A stretch of DNA of 64,000 nt from Aureimonas endophytica (GCF_014642635.1 NZ_BMIQ01000001.1:496001-560000); one strand, 5' to 3'; positions 32,594 to 42,600 are shown, numbered from the stretch's first letter. Notes: generated by a model not told the origin, from the sequence alone. Translations and numbers: made by a program.

Positions 32594-35161
32594 TCAGAAG
32601 CGCGTCGAGAAGCCGAAGGACAGTTGCTGCGTCCGGTCGTATTCTTCCTTCAGGATGGGATAGGCGTAGTTGACGCGCAGCGGGCCGAAGGGCGAGGCCC
32701 AGATCAGGCCGACGCCGGCCGAGGCGCGGATCTTCAGATCGTCGCCGACGACACCCGGCTCGTCGGCGAATTCGGTGCCGAACAGCGTGCCGGCATCGGC
32801 GAAGACCGCACCACGAAAGCCGAAATCGCGCGAGATGCCGGGCAGCGGGAAGGTCGCTTCCGCCGAGGCGTTCAGATAGTTCTCGCCGCCGATCGCCACG
32901 CCCTTGCCGACGCGGTTGCCATTGGCGTCGAGCTCGAACTGGCGCGGACCCAGGCCCTTCGTCTCGAAGCCACGGACGATGTCCTGACCCTTGAAGAAGT
33001 TGTCGAAGACGCGGAGATCCTGGCCGAAGCCGAAGACATTGCCGCCACCGGCGCTGAGCTGGCCGACGACGTCATATTCCTCAACGAGCTGCTTGAAGTA
33101 GGAGGCCTTGCCGGTCGTCTTCAGGAACTGCGCGTCGCCGCCGAGGCCGGCCACTTCCTGGCCGATCGAGGCCAGAATGCCGTTATGCGGATCGTTGGAC
33201 GAGTCGAGCGTGTTGTAGGTCAGCGCGTAGGAGACCGACGAGGTCGTGTACGGGCTTTCGCAGATCGCGGCATTAATGATGCGCGAGCGGGTGAACTTCG
33301 GCGCATTGGTGAAATCCGTCGCCTGCCCCGTCCGGGCACCGCTCACGAGCTGGAACGGATCGGGATCGCCGCAAGTCGCCTCGACCGATTTGAACTCGCC
33401 GTTGTAATTCGGGAAGGCCGTCGAATTCTCGAGGACTGGTCTGGCGACCACCAGATTGGTGTTCGGATCGATGTAGTTCGTACCGTCGTAATAGGCGCGG
33501 CCGATGCTGACGCCGTTATCGTCGCCGAACTTCTCGGACTTGAAGTTATAGGCGACCTGACCGGTCAGTTCCGTCGTGATCGGCGCCGCGAGGCGGACGT
33601 CGCCGCCCGTGCGCTCGACATCGTAGGATTCCGACGTGTTCTTGGTCGTATAGATGTCGAAGCCGGCCGCTAGGCGGCGCCCGAGGAAATAAGGCTCGGT
33701 GAAGGAGAGCTGATAGCTGCGCGTGTCGGTGCCGAAGCCGGCCGAGACCTTGATGAACTGGCCGCGCCCGAGGAAGTTGCGCTCCGTGACGCCGATCTCG
33801 GCGACCGGACCATCCGACTCGCCGCCGGTCGTATAGCCGCCGCCGATCGAGAACTCGCCGGTCGACTTCTCCTGCACGTCGACGATCACCACGACGCGAT
33901 CCGGCTCCGAGCCCGGCGCCGTCGAGATGTTGACCTTCTCGAAGAAGCCGAGGCGCTCCAGGCGCTGCTTGGCGCGCTGCACCAGCACCTGGTTGAAGGC
34001 GTCGCCTTCCGAAACGTCGAATTCGCGGCGGATGACGTAGTCGCGCGTCTTCGTGTTGCCGCGGACCTCGAGCCGCTCGATATAGGCGCGCGGTCCCTGG
34101 TCGATGACGTAGTTGACCGAGATGGTGCGATTGTTGAAGTCGCGGTCGCCGCGCGGCGTCACCTGCGCGAAGGCGAAGCCGTTCGCCGCGACCCGGTTGG
34201 TGAGAGCGACGAGCGATTCCTCGATCTTCTGCGCGCTATAGACATCGCCCGGCCGGGTCTTCAGCTCGCCCTGCAGCGCCTGACCGTCGATGCCCGGAAT
34301 CGCGCTGTCGACATTGACGTTGCCGAAGCTGTAGCGCTCGCCTTCCTCGACCGTGAAGGTGATGAAATACTTGTTCTGCGCGGCATCGAGATCGGCGGTG
34401 GCCGACACGATGCGGAAATCGGCATAGCCGCGATTGAAGTAGAAACGGCGCAGCGTCTCCTCGTCCGCGCGCAGACGGTCGTCGTCATAGACGTCGTTGC
34501 GCTGCAGGAAGCTGAGGATGCCGGATTCGCGGAGCGCGATGACTTCCTTCAGCCGGCCGTCGCTGAAGGCGTTGTTGCCGACGAAATTGATCTGGCCGAT
34601 CTTGGTGCGGTCGCCTTCGTTGATGTCGAAGACGACGTTGACGCGGTTGTTTTCGATCGGAACCGTGCGGACCGACACCGTCGCGTCGCTGCGGCCGATG
34701 CGGGTATAGGCTTCCTTGATGCCCTGCACGTCGCTGTCGGCCGTCGCCTGCGAATAGGCCCCGCGCGCGGAGGTCTGGACGGCGGCGCGCAGCTGCTCGT
34801 CCTTCAGCTTGGAATTGCCCTGGAAGAGAACCTGATTGACGATCTGATTCTCGTTGACGTTGACGACGACGGTGCCGCCCTGCTGGCTGATCTTCACGTC
34901 GGAGAAGAGGCCGGTCGAGTAGAGCTTGCGGACGCCCTCGTCGATATCGGCGTCGCCGATATTCTGCCCGGCGCGGATCGCCAGGAGATTGCGGATCGTA
35001 TCGGCCTCGACGCGCTGGTTGCCGCGCACCTCGATGCGGCTGACGACCGCCGCCTCGGCGGCGCCCACGATGAGGAAGCTCGCGCCGACGGAGGTTGCGA
35101 GGACCGTGGAGGAGAGCGCCAGCGCCGACGCGGCCCGCAGCAACTTAGATCCAGCCGTCAT
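32594..35161 (-). CDS. bamA: BamA outer-membrane protein assembly factor
   Basis: Omp85 protein of 855 residues, the central subunit of the machine that inserts beta-barrel proteins. It has a signal peptide (about 1-36), five POTRA domains (about 37-430; for example VEVRGNTKTRDYVIRREFDV in the fifth), and a 16-strand barrel ending in the terminal phenylalanine FGFSTRF. ERNFLGRGQFIKVSAG and FASPFGPLRVNYA-like sequence (WASPFGPLRVNYAYP) mark the barrel. The ATG at 35161 has AGGTGG eight bases upstream; a GTG at 35173 is the alternative. It is between rseP and the lpx genes. Confidence 0.97.
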   Translation of the reverse strand: MTAGSKLLRAASALALSSTVLATSVGASFLIVGAAEAAVVSRIEVRGNQRVEADTIRNLLAIRAGQNIGDADIDEGVRKLYSTGLFSDVKISQQGGTVVVNVNENQIVNQVLFQGNSKLKDEQLRAAVQTSARGAYSQATADSDVQGIKEAYTRIGRSDATVSVRTVPIENNRVNVVFDINEGDRTKIGQINFVGNNAFSDGRLKEVIALRESGILSFLQRNDVYDDDRLRADEETLRRFYFNRGYADFRIVSATADLDAAQNKYFITFTVEEGERYSFGNVNVDSAIPGIDGQALQGELKTRPGDVYSAQKIEESLVALTNRVAANGFAFAQVTPRGDRDFNNRTISVNYVIDQGPRAYIERLEVRGNTKTRDYVIRREFDVSEGDAFNQVLVQRAKQRLERLGFFEKVNISTAPGSEPDRVVVIVDVQEKSTGEFSIGGGYTTGGESDGPVAEIGVTERNFLGRGQFIKVSAGFGTDTRSYQLSFTEPYFLGRRLAAGFDIYTTKNTSESYDVERTGGDVRLAAPITTELTGQVAYNFKSEKFGDDNGVSIGRAYYDGTNYIDPNTNLVVARPVLENSTAFPNYNGEFKSVEATCGDPDPFQLVSGARTGQATDFTNAPKFTRSRIINAAICESPYTTSSVSYALTYNTLDSSNDPHNGILASIGQEVAGLGGDAQFLKTTGKASYFKQLVEEYDVVGQLSAGGGNVFGFGQDLRVFDNFFKGQDIVRGFETKGLGPRQFELDANGNRVGKGVAIGGENYLNASAEATFPLPGISRDFGFRGAVFADAGTLFGTEFADEPGVVGDDLKIRASAGVGLIWASPFGPLRVNYAYPILKEEYDRTQQLSFGFSTRF

Positions 35162-35318
35162 AGGCTTAACCACCTTTGTACAATGCCTTGGCGGGAGGCA
35201 CCGTGAGCGCCCCGCACCCTCTGCCTTTTACCGGCTTTGGGCATGCATTCAAGCAAAGTGGACGCAATCTATTGAGGAATCGGAAAAGCGTTGCAGGGGG
35301 GCCACTGACAGCCAAAAC

Positions 35319-35326
35319 ATGGTTAA
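35319..35326. promoter_or_regulatory. CtrA half-site-like TTAACCAT upstream of bamA
   Basis: The minus strand reads TTAACCAT here, the octamer associated with CtrA binding in rhizobia, in the 188-base, relatively AT-rich rseP-bamA gap and about 160 bases before the bamA start. Single motif, so weak. Confidence 0.25.
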
Positions 35327-35361
35327 TCTGCCATGAACGGCTTGCCCCAGCCTTTTGCGCT

Positions 35362-36492
35362 TCACGAGATGTCGTTCCAGAAGGCAAAGACCATCAAGGA
35401 CATGACGAGGATCAGCCCGATCTTGAAGCCGGCCTCCTGCACGCGCTCGCTCAAAGGCCGGCCGCGCACGGCTTCCGCCAGATAGAACATCAGATGGCCG
35501 CCATCGAGCATGGGGATCGGCAGGAGATTGAGAAGGCCGATCGAGATCGAGAGCTGGGCCGCCAGCAGCATGATCGCGCCGAAGCCGATCGTCGCCATCT
35601 GGCTGGACACCTGCGCGATTCGGACCGGGCCGCCGATCTGTTCCGCGCCGTGCCCGCTGGAGAAGATGCCGCCGATGAAGCCGACCGTCGCCTTCGTGAA
35701 GAACCAGGTCTGCTCGGCGCCGTAGCGCAGCGATTCGAGCGCGCCGAGCTTCTCGACGCGAAAATCGGCGCTCGCCTTATCGGCGACGAGGCCGAGCAGC
35801 GGCCCCTCCATCTTGTTGCCGAACGGGTCGGTCTGCACTTCGATGCGCGGCGTGATCGAGAAGTCGCGAATCTCCTCGCCCCGCCGGACGGAGACATCGA
35901 TCGCCGAGGTCGGATGCGTCGCGACATGTTCGAGAATGTCGCTGAAATAGCGGATCTTGTGTCCGTCCAGCGCGACGACGCGATCGCCCGGCAGGATGCC
36001 CGCCGCCTCGGCCGGCGAGCCGGGGCGGACCTGCGAGATCACCGGATCGCCGACGGTGCGGCCGGACACGAAGGCGACCGCCGCGAAGATGACGATCGCC
36101 AGGATGAAATTGGCCACCGGCCCGGCGAGCACCGTCGCGGCGCGGCGCCCGACGCTCTTGGCCGGGAAAGCCCCGTCCCGCTCGGCCGGGCTCATCCGGC
36201 GCAGGCCCTCGGCATCGGGCACGCTCGCGGCATTCTCGTCGCCGAAGAACTTCACATAGCCGCCGAGCGGGATCGCCGCGACGCGCCAACGGGTGCCCGA
36301 GCGATCGGTCCGGCCGAAGAGTTCCGGACCGAAGCCGATCGAGAAGGCGAGAACCCGGATGCCGCAGAGTCGGCCGACGATGTAATGGCCGAGTTCGTGG
36401 AAGAACACGATCACCGTCAGGACGAACAGAAAGGGCACGACCTTGATCAGGACCGTGTTCCAAAGGACATCGAAGCCGGTGACGAAGTCCAT
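35362..36492 (-). CDS. rseP: RseP-type site-2 intramembrane metalloprotease
   Basis: Zinc protease of 376 residues that cleaves membrane anchors of anti-sigma factors or signal peptides within the bilayer. Active site: HELGH at H32-E33-x-x-H36 in the first membrane helix and NLLPIPMLDGGHL in a C-terminal helix. One PDZ domain is recognisable around residues 150-220 (SQVRPGSPAEAAGILPGDRVV). The Caulobacter homologue MmpA has one or two PDZ domains; here only one is clear. It lies upstream of bamA, as in nearly all proteobacteria. Confidence 0.95.
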   Translation of the reverse strand: MDFVTGFDVLWNTVLIKVVPFLFVLTVIVFFHELGHYIVGRLCGIRVLAFSIGFGPELFGRTDRSGTRWRVAAIPLGGYVKFFGDENAASVPDAEGLRRMSPAERDGAFPAKSVGRRAATVLAGPVANFILAIVIFAAVAFVSGRTVGDPVISQVRPGSPAEAAGILPGDRVVALDGHKIRYFSDILEHVATHPTSAIDVSVRRGEEIRDFSITPRIEVQTDPFGNKMEGPLLGLVADKASADFRVEKLGALESLRYGAEQTWFFTKATVGFIGGIFSSGHGAEQIGGPVRIAQVSSQMATIGFGAIMLLAAQLSISIGLLNLLPIPMLDGGHLMFYLAEAVRGRPLSERVQEAGFKIGLILVMSLMVFAFWNDIS

Positions 36493-36606
36493 TCCGCTCG
36501 CTTTCTCAACCGTTGGATAGCGGCCGGCCCGTGGACCTACCGCATCGCCCTATATGGGAAGCGCGCGCCGCGCCCAAACACAAGGGCGCATCAATGCGCA
36601 TGGCAT

Positions 36607-37458
36607 CTAAGGCGTGAAGATGGCACGCGCCGGATGGTCGAAGCCGACGAGAAGGATGCCGACTAGCCAGGCGAAGCCGATCGAGACGATGAGGCCGTCG
36701 ACGCGATCCATCAGACCGCCATGGCCGGGGATGAGGCTACCCGAATCCTTGACGCCGAAACGCCGCTTCACCCAGGATTCGAAGAAATCGCCGGCTTGAC
36801 CGAGAACCGAAAGCGCGGCGGTGAAGAGCACGATGGTCGCATTGAGGCCGCCGGTCGCCCAGATGTGGAAGGCGCTGCCGAACAGGACACCGGCGACGAG
36901 ACCGCCCACCGCGCCGGACACGGTCTTTTTCGGCGAGATCGCCGGAAGGATCTTCGGGCCGCCGAAGGTGCGTCCCGAGAAATAGGCGAAGATGTCCGTC
37001 GGCCAGACGACGCAGACGACGAGCCCCATCGCCAGCAGCCCGGAAAGGTCGTCGCTGCGCAACATGCCCGGCGCCAGCGACGCGAGGGCCGAATAGGCGA
37101 GGCCGCCGACGAGCCAGTTCGAACGCCGCCGGCGGATATCCACCAGAGCGACGGCGCAGCCGCTGGCGACCAGGATGACGATGGACAGGAAGTTGAAGCG
37201 GGAGAGGAAGGCGACGAGGCTGGCATAGAAGGCCCAGCGCGCGAGGCTGAACAGGAGGCCCTGCTCGCTTACTCGCGTCATCCGCGCCCATTCGCGGAAG
37301 ACGATCACGCCGCTGAGACAGCAGAACAGGCGGAAGGCCCAGCCGCCGATCATCAGGAGCGCCAGGGATACCAGGCCGAGAATCACCGCCGACACGAGCC
37401 GGGACTTCAGGTCCTCCCAAGTCGGCGCATTGAGGATGCGCCCGATGCCCAGCCCCAT
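36607..37458 (-). CDS. cdsA: Phosphatidate cytidylyltransferase CdsA
   Basis: Polytopic enzyme of 283 residues that makes CDP-diacylglycerol, the branch point of phospholipid synthesis. About seven to eight membrane helices are predicted, and the family signature VKDSGSLIPGHGGLMDRVDGL-like block is present at about residues 235-255 (KDSGSLIPGHGGLMDRVD). It starts three bases after the uppS stop, indicating one operon. The dxr gene that sits beside cdsA in many bacteria is not here, as in rhizobia. Confidence 0.96.
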   Translation of the reverse strand: MGLGIGRILNAPTWEDLKSRLVSAVILGLVSLALLMIGGWAFRLFCCLSGVIVFREWARMTRVSEQGLLFSLARWAFYASLVAFLSRFNFLSIVILVASGCAVALVDIRRRRSNWLVGGLAYSALASLAPGMLRSDDLSGLLAMGLVVCVVWPTDIFAYFSGRTFGGPKILPAISPKKTVSGAVGGLVAGVLFGSAFHIWATGGLNATIVLFTAALSVLGQAGDFFESWVKRRFGVKDSGSLIPGHGGLMDRVDGLIVSIGFAWLVGILLVGFDHPARAIFTP

Positions 37459-37461
37459 CGC

Positions 37462-38202
37462 TTAGGACGCGATCTCGCGGGACAGGCCGCCATAGCGCCG
37501 GTCGCGCGCCCCATATTGGTGGAGAGCGTCCTCGAAGGCCTTGCGATCGAAATCCGGCCAGAAACAGGGCAGGAAGACGAATTCCGAATAGGCCGACTGC
37601 CACAGCAGGAAGTTGGACAGGCGAAGTTCGCCGCTCGTGCGGATGATGAGATCGGGATCCGGGATGCCGGCCGTGTCCATGTGGTCGGCGAGAAATTCCG
37701 GCGTCACGTCTTCGGGCCGGGCCTCGCCCCGCGCCACCTTCTCCGCGACGCGACGCGACGCGCGAGCGATCTCCTCGCGCGAGCCGTAATTGAAGGCGAT
37801 GATGAGGGTCGTCGCCCGGTTGTCGCGGGTGAGATTCTCCGCCTCTTCCAGCAGGCAGCGGATGTCGGAGGCGAGATTGTCGCGCGCGCCGATCACCTTC
37901 ACGCGGACGCCCTCCCGATGGAGATCGGCGAGATCGCGGCGGATGAAGAGCTTCAGGAGACCCATCAGCTCGCCCACTTCCTGGGGCGGCCGGCGCCAGT
38001 TCTCGGAAGAGAAGGCGAAGAGCGTCAGATAGGGGATCCGAAGCTCGCCGGCGGCCCGCACCGCCTGATGCACCGCATCGAGACCGCGACGATGACCGAC
38101 CGTGCGTGGAAGACCGCGAGCCTGAGCCCATCGACCGTTGCCATCCATGATGATGGCGACATGCTGCGGATAGCGCACCGTGATCTCTTCTCCGGCTGGC
38201 AT
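37462..38202 (-). CDS. uppS: Undecaprenyl diphosphate synthase UppS
   Basis: Cis-prenyltransferase of 246 residues that builds the C55 lipid carrier for peptidoglycan and O-antigen. It has the five conserved regions: [20 protein letters not shown] (catalytic D20), [45 protein letters not shown] and [13 protein letters not shown]. It links the isoprenoid supply (ispDF at the window start) to the envelope. Positioned between frr and cdsA. Confidence 0.97.
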   Translation of the reverse strand: MPAGEEITVRYPQHVAIIMDGNGRWAQARGLPRTVGHRRGLDAVHQAVRAAGELRIPYLTLFAFSSENWRRPPQEVGELMGLLKLFIRRDLADLHREGVRVKVIGARDNLASDIRCLLEEAENLTRDNRATTLIIAFNYGSREEIARASRRVAEKVARGEARPEDVTPEFLADHMDTAGIPDPDLIIRTSGELRLSNFLLWQSAYSEFVFLPCFWPDFDRKAFEDALHQYGARDRRYGGLSREIAS

Positions 38203-38240
38203 CTCTCGGAGCCGGACGACTCCGAGGCGAACGGGCGAGT

Positions 38241-38260
38241 GCTTCCCGTTGCGGGGAAGC
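38241..38260 (-). terminator. Weak hairpin between frr and uppS
   Basis: GCTTCCC (38241-38247) pairs with GGGAAGC (38254-38260). No U-run follows, so it is more likely a processing or stability element than a full terminator. Confidence 0.25.
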
Positions 38261-38274
38261 GGTATCCGACGATC

Positions 38275-38832
38275 CTACACTTGCAGGATTTCCGCCTCTT
38301 TGTCGGCAAGGGTGCGATCGATGTCGGCGATGGTCTCGTCGGTCATCTTCTGCACGCGCTCGGACAACTGACGGCTTTCATCCTGCCCGATATCGCCGTC
38401 CTTCTCCATCTTTTTCAGCACATCCATGCCATCGCGCCGGACGTGGCGGGCCGCAACCTTGGCATTCTCGGCATAAGTCCCCGCAACCTTCACGAGTTCC
38501 TTGCGGCGCTGCTCGTTGAGTTCCGGCAGCGGGATGCGCAGCGTCGTGCCGTCGGTGATCGGGTTCAGGCCGAGATTGCTGTCACGAATCGCGCGCTCGA
38601 CCTTGCCGACCAGCGTCTTGTCCCAGACGGAGACGGCCAGCATCCGGGGCTCCGGCACCGAGACGTTCGCCACCTGGTTCAGCGGCGTCTGCGCCCCATA
38701 GGCGTCGACATTAATCGGATCGAGCAGATTGGCGGAGGCGCGCCCGGTGCGCAGGCCGGCGAGGTCGTGCTTCAGCGAAGCCACGGCACCTTCCATGCGC
38801 CGCTTCAGTTCGTTGAAATCGAAATTGGCCAT
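38275..38832 (-). CDS. frr: Ribosome recycling factor
   Basis: The 185-residue protein splits post-termination ribosomes together with EF-G. It has the family features: an N-terminal three-helix-bundle helix ([20 protein letters not shown]), [19 protein letters not shown], the beta-domain with [19 protein letters not shown], and a long C-terminal helix. Length is exactly that of bacterial RRF. It is between pyrH and uppS, standard order in alphaproteobacteria. Confidence 0.97.
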   Translation of the reverse strand: MANFDFNELKRRMEGAVASLKHDLAGLRTGRASANLLDPINVDAYGAQTPLNQVANVSVPEPRMLAVSVWDKTLVGKVERAIRDSNLGLNPITDGTTLRIPLPELNEQRRKELVKVAGTYAENAKVAARHVRRDGMDVLKKMEKDGDIGQDESRQLSERVQKMTDETIADIDRTLADKEAEILQV

Positions 38833-38904
38833 CGTCCTTCCCTGCCTTTCGTTATGCGTCGACGGGCGGCGCGAGCGAGCGGCACCACCCCATAGGAATA
38901 TCGG

Positions 38905-39624
38905 TCAGTCGGACACGAAGGTGGCACGCCCTTCGCCCCGCAGGATATCGGCGAAACCGCCGGCCTGATGAATGGAGAAGACGACGATCGGGATACGGTT
39001 CTCGCGCGTCAGCGCCACGGCCGCGACATCCATGACGGCGAGACCGCGCTGCAGGACCTCGTCATGGGTCAGCTGATCGTAGCGCTCGGCATGCGGATTC
39101 TTCTTCGGGTCCTCGCTATAGATCCCGTCGACCTGCGTGCCCTTGAAGAGTGCTTCGGCGCCCATCTCCGCCGCGCGCAGCGCGGCGGCCGAATCGGTGG
39201 TGAAGAACGGGTTGCCCGTGCCGCCGGCGAAGATGACGACCCGCCCGGCCCCGGCATGCGACAGCGCGGCGCGCTGGGAGAAGCTTTCGCAGATTTCCGG
39301 CATCGGGATGGCCGAGAGCACGACCGTGTCGACGCCGAGCTTGGTGAGCGAGGTGCGCAGCGCCAGCGCGTTGATGACGGTGGCCAGCATGCCCATGTGA
39401 TCGCCAGTCACCCGGTCGCCGCCCTTCGAGGCCACCGCGACGCCGCGGAAGATATTGCCGCCGCCGATGACGACGGACACCTCGACGCCGAGCTTGCGCG
39501 CCTCGGCGATGTCGCCGGCGATGCGGTCGGCCACCGCGACGTCGATGCCAAAGCCCTGGCTGCCCATCAGGGCCTCGCCCGAGACCTTGAGAAGCACGCG
39601 CTGGAAGCGAATTGGGTTCGTCAT
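38905..39624 (-). CDS. pyrH: Uridylate kinase (UMP kinase)
   Basis: Hexameric UMP kinase of the amino-acid-kinase fold, 239 residues. Motifs: VLLKVSGEALMG, VVIGGGNIFRG, DHMGMLATVINALAL, FAGGTGNPFFTTDSAAALRA and VDGIYSEDPKKNPHA. UMP kinase provides UDP for CTP (pyrG, same window) and for UDP-sugars used by LpxA. It lies downstream of tsf after a strong hairpin. Confidence 0.97.
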   Translation of the reverse strand: MTNPIRFQRVLLKVSGEALMGSQGFGIDVAVADRIAGDIAEARKLGVEVSVVIGGGNIFRGVAVASKGGDRVTGDHMGMLATVINALALRTSLTKLGVDTVVLSAIPMPEICESFSQRAALSHAGAGRVVIFAGGTGNPFFTTDSAAALRAAEMGAEALFKGTQVDGIYSEDPKKNPHAERYDQLTHDEVLQRGLAVMDVAAVALTRENRIPIVVFSIHQAGGFADILRGEGRATFVSD

Positions 39625-39659
39625 CGAATTCCCCGCCGGATGCCGACCTGCGATACAAC

Positions 39660-39690
39660 AGGGGCGTCCGCTTGGGAAGCGAACGCCCCT
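39660..39690 (-). terminator. Strong hairpin between tsf and pyrH
   Basis: A 14-bp stem (39660-39673 with 39677-39690) and 3-base loop. One position mispairs C-A in the plus-strand transcript but forms a G-U pair in the minus-strand transcript, so the structure suits tsf-pyrH mRNA. No U-run follows; partial termination or mRNA-end protection is plausible. Confidence 0.5.
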
Positions 39691-39714
39691 ATCGCGCGAT
39701 AAATGCTGAATGCT

Positions 39715-40641
39715 TTACTTCTTGCCGGCGGCGGCGGCGACTTCGGCGGCGAAATCGCTCTTCTCGCGCTCGATGCCTTCACCGAGAGCGAAGCGGGCGA
39801 AGCCCGTAATCTTGGCCGGAGCGCCGAAATCCTTCTCGGCTTCCTTCAGCGCCTTCTCGACCGTCAGGTCGGGATTGATCACGAAGGCCTGGCTGAGCAG
39901 AACGGATTCCTCGAAGAACTTGCGCATGCGGCCCTCGACCATCTTCTCGATGATCGCGTCCGGCTTGCCGGAGGCACGCGACTGCTCGATGAAGATCGCC
40001 TTCTCGCGCTCGGCGACGGTCGGATCGACATCCTCCGCCTTCAGCGCCAGCGGATTGGTCGCCGCGACATGCATCGCGACTTGACGGCCGAAGGCGGCAA
40101 GCGCCGCAGCGTCGCCGGTCGACTCGATGGCGACGAGAACGCCCATCTTGCCGAGACCCTCGACGACCTGGTTGTGGATATAGGTGGCGACGACGCCCTG
40201 CCCGACCGACAGCATGGCCGAGCGGCGCAGCGTCATGTTTTCGCCGATCGTGCCGACCGCCTCGGCGATCGTCTCGGACACGGTCTTGGACGAGCCGGCA
40301 TAGGTGGCGGCGCCGACCGCATCGACCGAGCCGTCGGTGCCGAGGCCCGTCTCGGCGATCTGGCGGACCATCGCCTGGAAGGCGTCGTTGCGCGCGACGA
40401 AGTCGGTTTCCGAATTCACCTCGACCAGGATGGCCTTCGAGTCGGCCGCCGCCGCGCCGACGAGACCCTCGGCCGCCGTGCGGCCCGACTTCTTGTCGGC
40501 CTTGGCGATGCCCTTGGCGCGCAGCCAGTCGATCGCGGCCTCCATGTCGCCATTGGTCTCGGCGAGCGCCGTCTTGCAGTCCATCATGCCTGCGCCGGAC
40601 TTCTCGCGCAGTTCCTTTACCATCGCGGCGGTAACGGTCAT
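39715..40641 (-). CDS. tsf: Elongation factor Ts
   Basis: Nucleotide exchange factor for EF-Tu, 308 residues. The N-terminal UBA-like domain and core motif are [38 protein letters not shown] and [14 protein letters not shown], all hallmark EF-Ts. The C-terminal dimerisation part contains [21 protein letters not shown]. It follows rpsB by 144 bases on the same strand with a hairpin in between, the usual rpsB-tsf arrangement. Confidence 0.98.
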   Translation of the reverse strand: MTVTAAMVKELREKSGAGMMDCKTALAETNGDMEAAIDWLRAKGIAKADKKSGRTAAEGLVGAAAADSKAILVEVNSETDFVARNDAFQAMVRQIAETGLGTDGSVDAVGAATYAGSSKTVSETIAEAVGTIGENMTLRRSAMLSVGQGVVATYIHNQVVEGLGKMGVLVAIESTGDAAALAAFGRQVAMHVAATNPLALKAEDVDPTVAEREKAIFIEQSRASGKPDAIIEKMVEGRMRKFFEESVLLSQAFVINPDLTVEKALKEAEKDFGAPAKITGFARFALGEGIEREKSDFAAEVAAAAGKK

Positions 40642-40671
40642 TCGGTCGGCCTCATAAGGTCAAAGCAAATG

Positions 40672-40707
40672 GCGCACTCTTCGGCCCGCCGGGCGCGAAG
40701 AATGCGC
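40672..40707 (-). terminator. Hairpin in the rpsB-tsf intergenic region
   Basis: GCGCACTCTTCG (40672-40683) pairs with CGAAGAATGCGC (40696-40707), with a further GCCC/GGGC pairing inside the loop. The one mismatch (C-A on the plus strand) becomes G-U on the minus strand. Probably an attenuator or stabiliser that sets the rpsB:tsf ratio. Confidence 0.45.
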
Positions 40708-40785
40708 TGGAATAATGACGGCGGCATGTCTCGGACGAGCGCCGCCGCGGAATGGCCGCCGGCAGAAGAACTGCCGGCGATGGGA

Positions 40786-41604
40786 TCAGGCAGCCGTCTG
40801 GACGCCGTCCGAGGTCTCGTCGCCGGCGGCGCCGGTGGCCGAGGACTGCTCGGGCATGTCGAGATCCTCGACCGGAGCCTCGACGGCCGCGCCCGTGTCG
40901 ACGCCCATGGCGCCGGCCTGACGGCCGATGCCGTCGACCGCCGCCTTGGCGATCAGGTCGCAATAGAGCGCGATGGCGCGCGCCGCGTCGTCATTGCCCG
41001 GGATCGGGAAGTCGATCAGGTCGGGATTGCTGTTGGAATCGACCACGGCGACGACCGGGATCTTGAGGCGCTTGGCTTCCTCGATCGCGATCGCTTCCTT
41101 GTTGGTGTCGATCACGAAGATCATGTCCGGCGTGCCGCCCATGTCGCGGATGCCGCCGAGGGCGCGGTCGAGCTTGTCGCGCTCGCGCTGGAGCGTCAGG
41201 CGCTCCTTCTTGGTGAAGCCCTGGGCCTCGCCGGCCAGCATCTCGTCGAGCTTGCGCAGGCGCTGGATCGAGTTGGAGATCGTCTTCCAGTTCGTCAGCA
41301 TGCCCCCGAGCCAGCGGGAATTGACGTAATACTGGGCCGAGCGCTGGGCCGCGTCCGCCACGATCTCCGACGCCTGGCGCTTGGTGCCGACGAAGAGAAG
41401 ACGGCCGCCGCGCGACACGGTGTTCGACACCGCCTGCAGCGCGCTGTGCAGCATCGGCACGGTCTGCGCGAGGTCGAGGATGTGGATGTTGTTGCGGGTG
41501 CCGAAGATGAAGGGCGACATCTTCGGGTTCCAGCGATGGGTCTGGTGACCGAAGTGGACGCCGGCCTCGAGCAGCTGGCGCATGGAATAATCGGGCAGTG
41601 CCAT
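40786..41604 (-). CDS. rpsB: 30S ribosomal protein S2
   Basis: The 272-residue ribosomal protein begins [20 protein letters not shown] and has the S2 marks [50 protein letters not shown] and [16 protein letters not shown]. Compared with E. coli (241 residues) it has an acidic C-terminal extension of about 30 residues, usual in alphaproteobacteria. Its start at 41604 is fixed by homology. The 174 bases upstream, before eipB, hold its leader and promoter; I see no certain motif there. Confidence 0.98.
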   Translation of the reverse strand: MALPDYSMRQLLEAGVHFGHQTHRWNPKMSPFIFGTRNNIHILDLAQTVPMLHSALQAVSNTVSRGGRLLFVGTKRQASEIVADAAQRSAQYYVNSRWLGGMLTNWKTISNSIQRLRKLDEMLAGEAQGFTKKERLTLQRERDKLDRALGGIRDMGGTPDMIFVIDTNKEAIAIEEAKRLKIPVVAVVDSNSNPDLIDFPIPGNDDAARAIALYCDLIAKAAVDGIGRQAGAMGVDTGAAVEAPVEDLDMPEQSSATGAAGDETSDGVQTAA

Positions 41605-41778
41605 TCTTGATTGCCTTTCCGGTTGGCCTCCACGGAGAAGAGACGGCTTCGCCGCCACCGGTGGACCCGCTGCGCCCGAAAACCCGAGCGTTAAGGACCG
41701 AACTCCGTGTGTGGAATGAGGGGGCGCATACACGATCGCGGCCGCCGGGGCAAGGGAGACGCGCCCCCTCGCCCGGCG

Positions 41779-42600
41779 CTACTGGCAGCGCGGCGTGTCG
41801 AGAAGATCGAGCTTCTTCAGCGAGCCGCTCAGCGAATAGGTGCCGAAATCGAGCGTCAGGTCGTCGGACACGCCGTTTTCGTAGAGCACATAGGTGGTCT
41901 GGAACACCGGCATGCCGTCCGGATCGCTGTCGCTGTTGTAATAGCTCTCGGAAACGCGCCAGGCCGCCATGTTCTGAAGCTTGGCGCGGATCTCGGACCC
42001 CGCGCCGTCCGCCGTCGGCGCGGCGGCGGCCGTCGTCGGCTTGGCCTGGATCGGCGCGATGATCGCGGTGCTGCTCAGAAGCTTCTCGGCATCGTCGTCG
42101 CCGTCGAAGAGCTTGGTCTCGACGATGCGCTCGCCATTCGCCGCCCGCCGGATCAGCTCCTGCGTATGGGCGACGGGAAAGAGCGACAGCGGCAGCACGA
42201 TCTCCTTCTTCTCCGGCGCCTCCATCGCGACGCGGGTCGCGCCCGCGTCGTGGCGCGCCTCGCCGCGGATCTCCTTTTCCGGCGAGCCGTCGACGAAGGT
42301 CTTGGTCGAGAAGGTGAAGACCTGACCCGGCACGTTTTCGGTCGACTTCGTCTGGAGGTCGGTCAGCGTCACTTCCTGCTCCTGCCGAAAGCGCGCGACG
42401 AAGCGATAGTCGAGATTCCAGACGCCGCAGGCATTCGAATCGAGCTTCATCGCGATCCGGCCATTGGCGTCGGCGATGTCGGAGTCCTGGGCGGAGAGTT
42501 TCAGATCGTAGATCGCCTGGTGGGCCGCGAAGGGCATGGCGGCGCCTGCGGCGGCGGGCGCGAGCATCGCGGCGGCCATGACCAGAAGGCGGATCGTCAT
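41779..42600 (-). CDS. eipB: EipB-like periplasmic envelope integrity protein (DUF1849)
   Basis: The 273-residue protein has a signal peptide (about 1-22, ending in an Ala-rich AAAGAA region) and then matches DUF1849, whose Brucella member EipB is a periplasmic beta-spiral protein needed for envelope integrity. The family disulfide pair is present: C58 (DSNACGVWNLDY) and C272 one residue before the C-terminus (TPRCQ). The ATG at 42600 is preferred over 42606 because GGAAGG lies at the right distance. It follows rpsB's upstream region and is divergent from the RidA gene. Confidence 0.85.
   Translation of the reverse strand: MTIRLLVMAAAMLAPAAAGAAMPFAAHQAIYDLKLSAQDSDIADANGRIAMKLDSNACGVWNLDYRFVARFRQEQEVTLTDLQTKSTENVPGQVFTFSTKTFVDGSPEKEIRGEARHDAGATRVAMEAPEKKEIVLPLSLFPVAHTQELIRRAANGERIVETKLFDGDDDAEKLLSSTAIIAPIQAKPTTAAAAPTADGAGSEIRAKLQNMAAWRVSESYYNSDSDPDGMPVFQTTYVLYENGVSDDLTLDFGTYSLSGSLKKLDLLDTPRCQ

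Noticed and set aside
35174-35361. Envelope-stress sigma factor promoter upstream of bamA
   Set aside because: No sequence resembling the GGAAC...CTAAA-type ECF promoter could be located; only the TTAACCAT motif was kept as a weak note.
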